A stretch of 64,000 nucleotides of DNA from Bacteroidaceae bacterium (lineage in GTDB: Bacteria > Bacteroidota > Bacteroidia > Bacteroidales > Bacteroidaceae). Position numbers and translations under genes: made by a program. A model generated the notes under the pieces. That model was not told the origin of the DNA. It saw only the letters and a list, made by a program, of their open reading frames with translations, and ran no database searches. The stretch is taken from assembly GCA_017451695.1 (NCBI GenBank), contig JAFTNW010000006.1:84206-148205 (forward strand), read 5' to 3'. How positions within the stretch are numbered: the first letter of the stretch is position 1; the number at the start of each line of letters is the position of its first letter. Shown in pieces: positions 19,624 to 26,882 of the stretch.

Positions 19624-21495
19624 GTGATATTCGAATACGACATATTGGTTATAGGCGCCGGGCACGCAGGATGCGAAGCGGCAGCGGCAGCGGCTAACAT
19701 GGGCAAAAAGACCTGCCTGATGACAATGGACATGAACAAAATTGCCCAAATGAGCTGCAACCCCGCAATAGGAGGTATTGCCAAAGGGCAGATTGTGCGC
19801 GAAATTGATGCATTGGGCGGTTACATGGGAATTATCACCGACAAGGCTTCGATACAGTTCCGCATGCTCAACCGCTCAAAGGGCCCCGCAATGTGGAGCC
19901 CTCGTGCGCAGTGCGACCGCATGAAGTTCAGCCAATATTGGAGAGAGACACTCGAAAACATCCCTAACCTGCACATGTGGCAGGACAGCGCCACCGAAAT
20001 CATTGTGGAGAACGGCAAGGCCGTGGGTGCAAAGACACAACTTGGTGCAGAATTCCGTGCCAAGAGCATAATAATTACCGCCGGCACATTCCTCAATGGC
20101 CTGATGCATGTGGGGCGCGTGCAGTTCGAAGGCGGGCGCATAGCCGAGCCGGCAGCCAAAGGACTCACCGAATCCTTGAAAAAACAAGGGATAGAATCGG
20201 GGCGCATGAAAACAGGCACACCTGTACGCCTCGACAAGCGCAGTATAAACATAGAACTTGTTGATATTCAACAAGGTGATAAAGATTTTCACTGCTTTTC
20301 TTATTTATCAAACGAACGAAATCTGCAACAACTACCCTGCTGGGCTTGTTACACCAACCCCGATGTTCACCAGACACTGCGCGACGGGCTCGACGACTCG
20401 CCGCTCTACAACGGACAGATACAGAGCATAGGGCCGCGTTACTGCCCAAGCATAGAAACAAAGATTGTAACCTTTGCCGAGCGCGAGAGACACCTGCTCT
20501 TTTTGGAGCCCGAAGGCGAAACTACACAAGAGGTTTATGTGAACGGATTCTCATCGTCGCTCCCAATGGACATACAGCTAAACGCCCTGCGCAAGATACC
20601 GGCACTGAAAGATGCTGTTGCATATCGCCCGGGATATGCCATAGAGTACGACTATTTCCCGCCCACACAACTATACCACACTCTTGAATCGAAGATTGTG
20701 GAAAACCTATACTTTGCAGGACAGGTAAACGGCACCACCGGATACGAGGAGGCAGCCGGGCAAGGAATAGTTGCCGGCATAAACGCCGCACTTAAAATTG
20801 ACGGGAAAGAGAGTTTTATACTGCGCCGCAACGAAGCATACATAGGCGTGCTGATAGACGACCTTGTTACAAAAGGCGTAGATGAGCCATACAGGATGTT
20901 CACCTCGCGTGCCGAATATCGCATACTTCTCCGTTCCGACAATGCCGACCGACGACTCACCGAAAAGGGATACACGCTGGGGCTGGTAACCGAAGAGCGT
21001 TATCACAAGCTACGCGAGAAAAAAGAACTCATGCAAAAACTAACCGACTTTATTGAAAACTTCTCGGTAAAAGCAAATCTCATAAACGAAGGATTGCAAG
21101 AACTTGGCACCACCCCATTGGCGCGCGGTTGCAAATTGGCAGCAATTATCGAACGCCCACAGATAACCATAAACTCAATAGCCCAATATATAAAACCGCT
21201 TAAAAACGAGCTCGAAAAACTTGGCGCATGGCGCGAGGAGGTTACCGAGGCCGTGGAGATTGAGATAAAATATCGCGGTTACATTGAACGCGAACGCGAA
21301 GAGGCCGAGCGCATGTTGCGCCTGGAAAATATACGCATACGCGGCAAGTTCAACTACAATGAACTCGACTCGCTATCGACCGAGGCGCGACAAAAGCTCA
21401 CAGCCATAAACCCCGAAACACTTGCGCAAGCAAGCCGCATACCGGGAGTGTCGCCAAGCGATGTAAATGTACTGCTTGTGCTAATGAGAAAATAA
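19624..21495 (+). CDS. mnmG: tRNA uridine-5-carboxymethylaminomethyl modification enzyme MnmG
   Basis: A 623-residue FAD enzyme that, with MnmE, builds the cmnm5 group on wobble uridine 34 of several tRNAs. The FAD motif is VIGAGHAGCEAAAAA, followed by CNPAIGGIAKGQIVREIDA and PGYAIEYDYF, all diagnostic. The C-terminal helical domain for MnmE and tRNA binding is complete. The likely start is GTG at 19624, because it gives the usual short N-terminus before the first strand and the only upstream ATG precedes the promoter. mnmG (gidA) is often near replication origins. Here an exact parS site follows 3 bp after the stop. Confidence 0.95.
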   Translation: MIFEYDILVIGAGHAGCEAAAAAANMGKKTCLMTMDMNKIAQMSCNPAIGGIAKGQIVREIDALGGYMGIITDKASIQFRMLNRSKGPAMWSPRAQCDRMKFSQYWRETLENIPNLHMWQDSATEIIVENGKAVGAKTQLGAEFRAKSIIITAGTFLNGLMHVGRVQFEGGRIAEPAAKGLTESLKKQGIESGRMKTGTPVRLDKRSINIELVDIQQGDKDFHCFSYLSNERNLQQLPCWACYTNPDVHQTLRDGLDDSPLYNGQIQSIGPRYCPSIETKIVTFAERERHLLFLEPEGETTQEVYVNGFSSSLPMDIQLNALRKIPALKDAVAYRPGYAIEYDYFPPTQLYHTLESKIVENLYFAGQVNGTTGYEEAAGQGIVAGINAALKIDGKESFILRRNEAYIGVLIDDLVTKGVDEPYRMFTSRAEYRILLRSDNADRRLTEKGYTLGLVTEERYHKLREKKELMQKLTDFIENFSVKANLINEGLQELGTTPLARGCKLAAIIERPQITINSIAQYIKPLKNELEKLGAWREEVTEAVEIEIKYRGYIEREREEAERMLRLENIRIRGKFNYNELDSLSTEARQKLTAINPETLAQASRIPGVSPSDVNVLLVLMRK

Positions 21496-21498
21496 AAC

Positions 21499-21514
21499 TG
21501 TTCCACGTGAAACA
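21499..21514. other. parS: parS centromere-like site (ParB binding)
   Basis: TGTTCCACGTGAAACA matches the widely conserved chromosomal parS consensus TGTTNCACGTGAAACA at every fixed position. It lies in the 38-bp gap between mnmG and apt. ParB loads at such sites and spreads, then recruits SMC for chromosome segregation. These sites cluster near the replication origin in most bacteria. parA and parB themselves are not in the window. A perfect match to a 15-position pattern is very unlikely by chance in 64 kb. No second exact copy was found by eye. Confidence 0.88.
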
Positions 21515-21533
21515 TTAACAAAAACATAGAACC

Positions 21534-22067
21534 ATGAACAAAGAATTGCTACTTTCAAATTTAAGAAACATTCCCGATTTTCCCATTCCGGGAATACAGT
21601 TCAAAGATGTAACATCACTCTTCAAGAACCCCGCTTGCATGCAGGAACTCGACAAAGCTCTTTACGACATGTATAAAGATTGCGGCATCACTAAAATCGT
21701 AGGAATAGAATCGCGCGGCTTTGTGATGGCATCGGCACTTGCAGTGAAACTGAACGCCGGCTTTGTGCCCATTCGCAAACCCGGAAAACTACCCGCTGAA
21801 ACAATAAGCGAAAGCTATGGTAAAGAGTATGGCCGCGACACAATTGAGATACACAAGGATGCTATCGACGAGAACGACGTTGTACTCATTCACGACGACC
21901 TTCTTGCCACAGGCGGCACCATGCTTGCAGCATACAATCTTGTAAAAAAACTCAATCCCAAAAGGGTGATGATAAATTTCCTTATCGAACTCGAAGGGCT
22001 GAAAGGACGCAGCACCTTCCCTGCCGATGCCGAAATTGATTGCCTGCTCACACTCGAAGGAAAATAA
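21534..22067 (+). CDS. apt: Adenine phosphoribosyltransferase
   Basis: A 177-residue purine salvage enzyme that makes AMP from adenine and PRPP in the cytoplasm. The PRPP-binding motif is VVLIHDDLLATGGTM, and the N-terminal NIPDFPIPGIQFKDVT and GIESRGFVMASALA segments are characteristic. Length is normal. The ATG lies 20 bp after the parS site, and the stop overlaps the uvrC ATG by one base (TAATG), so translation of the two is coupled. Confidence 0.96.
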   Translation: MNKELLLSNLRNIPDFPIPGIQFKDVTSLFKNPACMQELDKALYDMYKDCGITKIVGIESRGFVMASALAVKLNAGFVPIRKPGKLPAETISESYGKEYGRDTIEIHKDAIDENDVVLIHDDLLATGGTMLAAYNLVKKLNPKRVMINFLIELEGLKGRSTFPADAEIDCLLTLEGK

Positions 22068-23881
22068 TGAGCAAAGAGGATAAGACAAAGAGGGAGGAGC
22101 AGATAAAAAACATAGTAAGCAACCTACCCGACTCGCCCGGCTGTTATCAATACCTTAACGAAAGCGGGGAGATAATCTATGTAGGAAAAGCCAAAAACCT
22201 CAAACGTCGAGTATCCTCATATTTCAACAAAGAGCAGCAATCCTTGAAAACACGCCTGTTGGTTTCAAAGATTGCCGACATACGTTACATAGTTGTAAAT
22301 AGCGAGGCCGATGCTCTGCTTTTGGAGAACAATCTCATAAAGCGGCACAAGCCTCGCTATAATATTTTACTTAAAGACGACAAGACATACCCCTCAATCT
22401 GCATAAGCAACGACTACTTCCCAAAAATCTTCAAAACAAGAAAAATTGTAAAAAAGGCCGGCCGATACTTTGGTCCATACACAAATGCTGGTGCGTTGCA
22501 TGCTCTGCTCACCCTTATAAAAGAGCTTTACCCCTTGCGCAGTTGCAACCTGAAAATAACACCCGAGGCTGTAAAAGCAGGCAAATTCAACTGCTGCTTA
22601 GAATACCAGATACATAATTGTTGCGCGCCATGCATAGGTAAAATATCGCAAGATGATTACGCGAAACAGATAGACGATGTTACAACGATACTCAAAGGCG
22701 ACATACGCATTTTACAAGAAAAGCTAATGAACGAAATGCGATTAAAAGCCGAAAAGTTGGATTTTGAAGGGGCGCAAAAGATAAAAGAAAAATATAATCT
22801 CATAGAGAATTTCCGAAGCCGCAGCGAGGTGGTAAGTTCATCACTCAACAACCTTGATGTGTTCTCCATTGAGAGCGACGAAAAGAACGCATTCATCAAT
22901 TTCCTGCACATAACAAACGGATGCATAAACCAGGCATTCACCATAGAATACCGCAAAAAACTCGATGAAACCGACGAAGAAATACTAATTATGGGTATCA
23001 TTGAGATGCGCGAAAGATTCCAAAGCACTGCCAAGGAGATTATACTCCCCTTTAACGTAGAACTGCCACTCGAAGGGGTGAGCATAACACTGCCGCAAAA
23101 GGGAGATAAAGCACGCCTGCTCGCGCTTTCCAAACTAAATGTAAAACAGTACAAGGCCGACCGCCTCAAACAAGAGGACAAGCTGAATCCCGAACAGAAA
23201 GCCACGCGACTGATGAAGGAGATACAAGAGGCTCTGCACATCGAAAAACTACCGATTATTATTGAAAGTTTTGATAATTCAAATATCCAAGGAAACGACG
23301 CCGTTGCGGCATGCGTGGTTTTTCGCAAACTCAAACCATCGAAAAAAGATTACCGCAAATACAATATAAAAACCGTTGTCGGAGCCGACGATTACGCATC
23401 GATGCGCGAGGTGGTGGAACGCCGATACAGCCGTATATTAGAGGAGGGGGGTGAACTGCCAAGCCTTATAATTGCCGATGGCGGAAAGGGACAGATAGAG
23501 GCCATTCGCAGCATCACCGAGGATAAATTAGGGCTTGACATCCCCATTGCCGGATTGGTAAAAGACGGGCGACACCGCACTTCGGAACTGCTCATAAACG
23601 GCAATTCCATAGGTCTGAAACAGAACACCGCACTATTCCGCTTGATGACGCAGATACAGGACGAGGTACACCGCTTTGCCATAACCTTCCACCGCAACAA
23701 ACGCAGCAAACGGCAAACAGAATCGGAGCTTGACAACATAAAGGGCATAGGCGAAAAGAGCAAACAGGCTCTGTTACAACAATTTAAGAGTATCAAACGT
23801 ATAAAAGAGGCCGACCTTGAGGATATTGCAGCCATAATAGGCCGGGCAAAGGCAGAAATTCTGCTTGACGCACTTAAATAG
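22067..23881 (+). CDS. uvrC: UvrABC excinuclease subunit C
   Basis: A 604-residue nuclease that cuts on both sides of a DNA lesion during nucleotide excision repair. The N-terminal GIY-YIG nuclease domain (PGCYQYLN to IIYVGKAKNL) is followed by a UVR domain that contacts UvrB (about 205-240). The C-terminal RNase H-like nuclease half has ESFDNSNIQGNDAVA and IADGGKGQ. Tandem helix-hairpin-helix motifs end the protein (LDNIKGIGEKSKQALL). The longest frame begins nine codons earlier inside apt, but the ATG at 22067 in the TAATG overlap gives the standard N-terminus. Confidence 0.96.
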   Translation: MSKEDKTKREEQIKNIVSNLPDSPGCYQYLNESGEIIYVGKAKNLKRRVSSYFNKEQQSLKTRLLVSKIADIRYIVVNSEADALLLENNLIKRHKPRYNILLKDDKTYPSICISNDYFPKIFKTRKIVKKAGRYFGPYTNAGALHALLTLIKELYPLRSCNLKITPEAVKAGKFNCCLEYQIHNCCAPCIGKISQDDYAKQIDDVTTILKGDIRILQEKLMNEMRLKAEKLDFEGAQKIKEKYNLIENFRSRSEVVSSSLNNLDVFSIESDEKNAFINFLHITNGCINQAFTIEYRKKLDETDEEILIMGIIEMRERFQSTAKEIILPFNVELPLEGVSITLPQKGDKARLLALSKLNVKQYKADRLKQEDKLNPEQKATRLMKEIQEALHIEKLPIIIESFDNSNIQGNDAVAACVVFRKLKPSKKDYRKYNIKTVVGADDYASMREVVERRYSRILEEGGELPSLIIADGGKGQIEAIRSITEDKLGLDIPIAGLVKDGRHRTSELLINGNSIGLKQNTALFRLMTQIQDEVHRFAITFHRNKRSKRQTESELDNIKGIGEKSKQALLQQFKSIKRIKEADLEDIAAIIGRAKAEILLDALK

Positions 23882-23893
23882 ATAAAAAATCGC

Positions 23894-23901
23894 TATCTTT
23901 G
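23894..23901 (+). promoter_or_regulatory. Putative -7 box for dtd
   Basis: TATCTTTG, an exact TAnnTTTG match, lies 36 bp before the dtd ATG and just after the uvrC stop. The nearest TTG upstream (23865-23867) is 26 bp away, longer than usual, so the -33 box is uncertain. Confidence 0.55.
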
Positions 23902-23937
23902 TGCCAAGCATAACAATGCTGTTCAAAAGAGAGAATC

Positions 23938-24390
23938 ATGAGAGTACTTATACAGAGAGTAAAAAAAGCATCGGTAACCGTTGAAGGAGAACTCATTTCG
24001 CTGATAAACAAAGGATTGCTTGTTTTTGTTGGTATATGCGATGAGGATAGCCAAGAGGATATCGAGTGGCTCACCAAAAAGATTGCCAACATACGTCTGT
24101 TTGATGACAAAAACGGAGTGATGAATCTATCGGTAGCAGATATAGGTGGCGAGGTGCTTGCAGTGAGCCAATTCACACTCATGGCATCCACCAAAAAAGG
24201 GAACCGCCCATCGTACATAAAAGCAGCAAAACCCGATATCTCGATACCGTTGTACGAGCAGTTCTGCAACGAACTCGAAATAGCACTTAACAGCCCGATA
24301 AAAAGAGGAATTTTTGGTGCCGACATGAAGGTTGAACTAATAAACGACGGGCCTGTTACTATATTTATAGACTCTAAAAACAAAGAGTAA
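23938..24390 (+). CDS. dtd: D-aminoacyl-tRNA deacylase
   Basis: A 150-residue enzyme that hydrolyses D-amino acids from mischarged tRNA, using the 2'-OH of the tRNA rather than a side chain as catalyst. Signature elements are MRVLIQRVKKASVTV at the start, AVSQFTLMA in the place of the SQFTL motif, and NDGPVTI, the Gly-cisPro chirality filter. Length is standard. Its stop is 2 bp before the MazG-like gene and it probably heads a dtd-mazG-deoC transcript. Confidence 0.95.
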   Translation: MRVLIQRVKKASVTVEGELISLINKGLLVFVGICDEDSQEDIEWLTKKIANIRLFDDKNGVMNLSVADIGGEVLAVSQFTLMASTKKGNRPSYIKAAKPDISIPLYEQFCNELEIALNSPIKRGIFGADMKVELINDGPVTIFIDSKNKE

Positions 24391-24392
24391 CA

Positions 24393-24734
24393 ATGACAAT
24401 AAAAGAGGCACAAGAACGCGTTGATGCGTGGATAAAAGAGTATGGTGTGCGATACTTCAACGAACTCACCAATACAGCTATTCTTGCCGAGGAGGTGGGC
24501 GAGGTTGCACGCATAATGGCACGCAAATACGGCGAACAATCGTTCAAGGAGGGAGAGAAAAACGACCTCTCGGATGAGCTTGCCGATGTGCTGTGGGTGC
24601 TTATATGCATAGCCAACCAAACAGGCACCGACCTCACTGCCGCATTCGAAAAAAACCTCGATAAAAAGAGTAAAAGAGATAATAAAAGACATATTAATAA
24701 CCCTAAACTATACAACGATGAGCGAGAATTGTAA
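24393..24734 (+). CDS. MazG-like nucleotide pyrophosphohydrolase
   Basis: A 113-residue all-alpha NTP pyrophosphohydrolase of the MazG-like/RS21-C6 type, which hydrolyses non-canonical or excess nucleoside triphosphates. The metal site is visible as LAEEVGEVARI, giving the ExxE motif, and as LSDELADVLWVLI, giving the ExxD motif. The C-terminal tail is basic and polar (KKSKRDNKRH) and overlaps deoC by 17 bp in another frame, so the two are translated together. Pairing with deoC suggests a shared role in nucleotide clean-up (inference). Confidence 0.87.
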   Translation: MTIKEAQERVDAWIKEYGVRYFNELTNTAILAEEVGEVARIMARKYGEQSFKEGEKNDLSDELADVLWVLICIANQTGTDLTAAFEKNLDKKSKRDNKRHINNPKLYNDEREL

Positions 24735-25659
24735 TTGTGGTTGTGGTGGCGAGCATAAACACTACCATGCCGAGGAGGAGAGCAAATACGATTTTGTACT
24801 CCGCGAGTACGCACCAGCAATGAGCGACAGCGAGGTAGCTGCAAACGTAAAGAAACTTATAGACGAGAAGGTTGAAGAGAACAACACGCAGGATGTAAAG
24901 AAATTCCTTTTCAACTGCATAGACCTCACCACTCTCAAATGCACCGACAGCGAGGAGAGCGTGCTGAAATTCACCGAGAAAGTAAACGAATTCGAGGATA
25001 AATTCCCCGACCTCAAAAACGTGGCCGCAATATGCGTATATCCCAATTTTGCAAAGATTGTGAGCCAATCATTGGAGGTTGAGAACGTAGGCATCGCCTG
25101 CGTATCGGGCGGTTTCCCCTCATCGCAGACATTCCAAGAGATAAAGGTTGCCGAAACCGCCATGGCAATACACGACGGCGCAACGGAAATAGATATAGTG
25201 TTGAGCGTAGGCAAATTCCTGAGCCAGGACTACGAGGGCGTGTGCGACGAGATACAGGAACTCAAAAGCGTATGCGGCGAGAAACACTTGAAAGTGATAT
25301 TGGAGACCGGAGCGCTTAAAACAGCCGATAATATCAAAAAAGCATCGATTTTATCGATGTATTCAGGTGCCGATTTCATAAAGACATCAACCGGCAAAGA
25401 GTCGCCCGCCGCAACACCCGAGGCTGCATACGTTATGTGCAGCACCATCAAGGAGTACTTCCAAAAAACCGGCCGCAAAGTTGGTTTTAAGCCCGCAGGA
25501 GGCATTAACACCGTACACGATGCACTTGTATATTATACAATAGTAAAAGAGCTCTTGGGCGAGGAATGGCTCACAAACGAACTTTTCCGCCTGGGAACCA
25601 GCCGCCTTGCCAATCTGTGCCTTGGCGAAATCATTGGCAAAGAGATAAAATTCTTCTAA
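24718..25659 (+). CDS. deoC: Deoxyribose-phosphate aldolase with a Cys/His-rich N-terminus
   Basis: A 313-residue class I aldolase that splits 2-deoxyribose-5-phosphate into acetaldehyde and glyceraldehyde-3-phosphate. The Schiff-base lysine is K222 in DFIKTSTGK, and EIDIVLSVG and GFKPAGGI are further barrel signatures. The protein is about 60-90 residues longer than compact DeoC forms. The first 17 residues (MSENCNCGCGGEHKHYH) are rich in cysteine and histidine and could bind a metal, which is not part of the aldolase fold. The ATG lies inside the MazG-like gene (17 bp overlap). A strong bidirectional terminator follows. Confidence 0.94.
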   Translation: MSENCNCGCGGEHKHYHAEEESKYDFVLREYAPAMSDSEVAANVKKLIDEKVEENNTQDVKKFLFNCIDLTTLKCTDSEESVLKFTEKVNEFEDKFPDLKNVAAICVYPNFAKIVSQSLEVENVGIACVSGGFPSSQTFQEIKVAETAMAIHDGATEIDIVLSVGKFLSQDYEGVCDEIQELKSVCGEKHLKVILETGALKTADNIKKASILSMYSGADFIKTSTGKESPAATPEAAYVMCSTIKEYFQKTGRKVGFKPAGGINTVHDALVYYTIVKELLGEEWLTNELFRLGTSRLANLCLGEIIGKEIKFF

Positions 25660-25677
25660 GAATAAACACTGAACTCT

Positions 25678-25723
25678 ATAAAATAAAAGTACCAATCACG
25701 CACGATTGGTACTTTTATTTTAT
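25678..25723. terminator. Bidirectional terminator between deoC and the prenyl synthase gene
   Basis: A perfect 20-bp stem (25678-25697 with 25704-25723) with a six-base loop is centred on GTACCAATC/GATTGGTAC. A/T-rich outer arms supply a U-run in either direction. It serves two convergent genes whose stop codons are at 25659 and 25740. Confidence 0.9.
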
Positions 25724-25739
25724 TCTAACATTGTGTTAT

Positions 25740-26714
25740 TTACTTATCACGCGATATCACATAATTGAGGTAAGCCACCAGAGCATCGTGGCAATCAAGC
25801 GGAATATCCGATGGGAGCAACGAAAGAGCCTCGGCACGCAATTGCTCTATTTTATCAAGCGCATACTGCACACCACCCTCGCTTTTCGACAGTTCTATAA
25901 GTGATTCTATCTCCTTTTCATCGAGCTCTTTTCCGGCAGCCAGCTTCTCTTTTATCACAGCCACAACAGGCGCTGTGGATGTACGCAAAGCATAGAGTGC
26001 CGGCAAGGTTATTTTTCCCTCGCGCATATCGCTGCCTGTGGGCTTGCCTATATCGCCTTCGTAGTAATCAAAAATGTCGTCTTTTATCTGAAAACAGATA
26101 CCAAGCAGCTCGCCGAAATGGCGAAAATCCATCGCTTGCTGCTCGCTCGCACCTGCCGACAAGGCCCCTATATAAGCACATGAGGCAAAGAGCGACGCCG
26201 TCTTACCCTTTATTATATTCAGGTAAGTTTCCTCGCTGAATTCGCCTGTTTTTTGAGCCTGCAACTGCATCATTTCACCACTTGAAAGGGCACAACCAAG
26301 CAGCGACAATTGTTCGATTACTTCGATGTTTTTTGTTTTTGAAGCATTATTCAATGCAAGCGAGAAGAGGTAGTCGCCGGTGAGAATGGCCACACGGTTG
26401 TTGAAGAGCGCGTTCAACGAGGGGCGATTGCGACGTATGGGGCTCTCATCCACCACATCGTCGTGCAAAAGACTTGCAGTATGAAGCAGTTCCAACGATG
26501 TTGCCGCAGCATGCGTAACAGCCGACACCACACCACAACTCTTTGCCACAAGCAACAGAAGTATAGGCCTCATCATCTTGCCAGCGGAGCCCGACACACT
26601 ATCCATTGCACTATTAAGTAACGGTATGTCGCTACTGAATTGTGCATTAAAATACTCCTTAAAAGCAGTAAACTCCTGCTTTATCGGGTGCTGTATGGCC
26701 GATAATATATCCAT
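25740..26714 (-). CDS. Polyprenyl diphosphate synthase (IspA/IspB family)
   Basis: A 324-residue trans-prenyltransferase that elongates farnesyl diphosphate with isopentenyl units, probably to make the menaquinone side chain (octaprenyl synthase-like). The first aspartate-rich motif is LLHDDVVDESPIRR and the second is QIKDDIFDYYEGD; GKMMRPILLLLVA provides the upstream lysine/arginine site. Length and motif spacing fit IspB rather than the shorter farnesyl synthase, but chain length cannot be fixed from sequence. It is a single minus-strand gene diverging from polA, with its own promoter. Confidence 0.9.
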   Translation of the reverse strand: MDILSAIQHPIKQEFTAFKEYFNAQFSSDIPLLNSAMDSVSGSAGKMMRPILLLLVAKSCGVVSAVTHAAATSLELLHTASLLHDDVVDESPIRRNRPSLNALFNNRVAILTGDYLFSLALNNASKTKNIEVIEQLSLLGCALSSGEMMQLQAQKTGEFSEETYLNIIKGKTASLFASCAYIGALSAGASEQQAMDFRHFGELLGICFQIKDDIFDYYEGDIGKPTGSDMREGKITLPALYALRTSTAPVVAVIKEKLAAGKELDEKEIESLIELSKSEGGVQYALDKIEQLRAEALSLLPSDIPLDCHDALVAYLNYVISRDK

Positions 26715-26806
26715 TCCTCTTATAACAGTGGCAATTATAAATTGTTATACTTACAAACAAATACTCCTATTAACAAAAAATAAAGAGCATTTACCACTTA
26801 ACAGCA

Positions 26807-26814
26807 CAAAAGTA
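26807..26814 (-). promoter_or_regulatory. Putative -7 box for the prenyl synthase gene
   Basis: The minus strand reads TACTTTTG, an exact TAnnTTTG match, 93 bp upstream of the ATG. It lies in the 168-bp divergent region shared with polA. For polA I see only an imperfect box (AATTTTTG at 26841-26848). Confidence 0.45.
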
Positions 26815-26882
26815 ATAAAAAAGAATATGGATAGTATTATAATTTTTGTATTTTTACATTCAATTTGTTTTTATTAGAAAGG

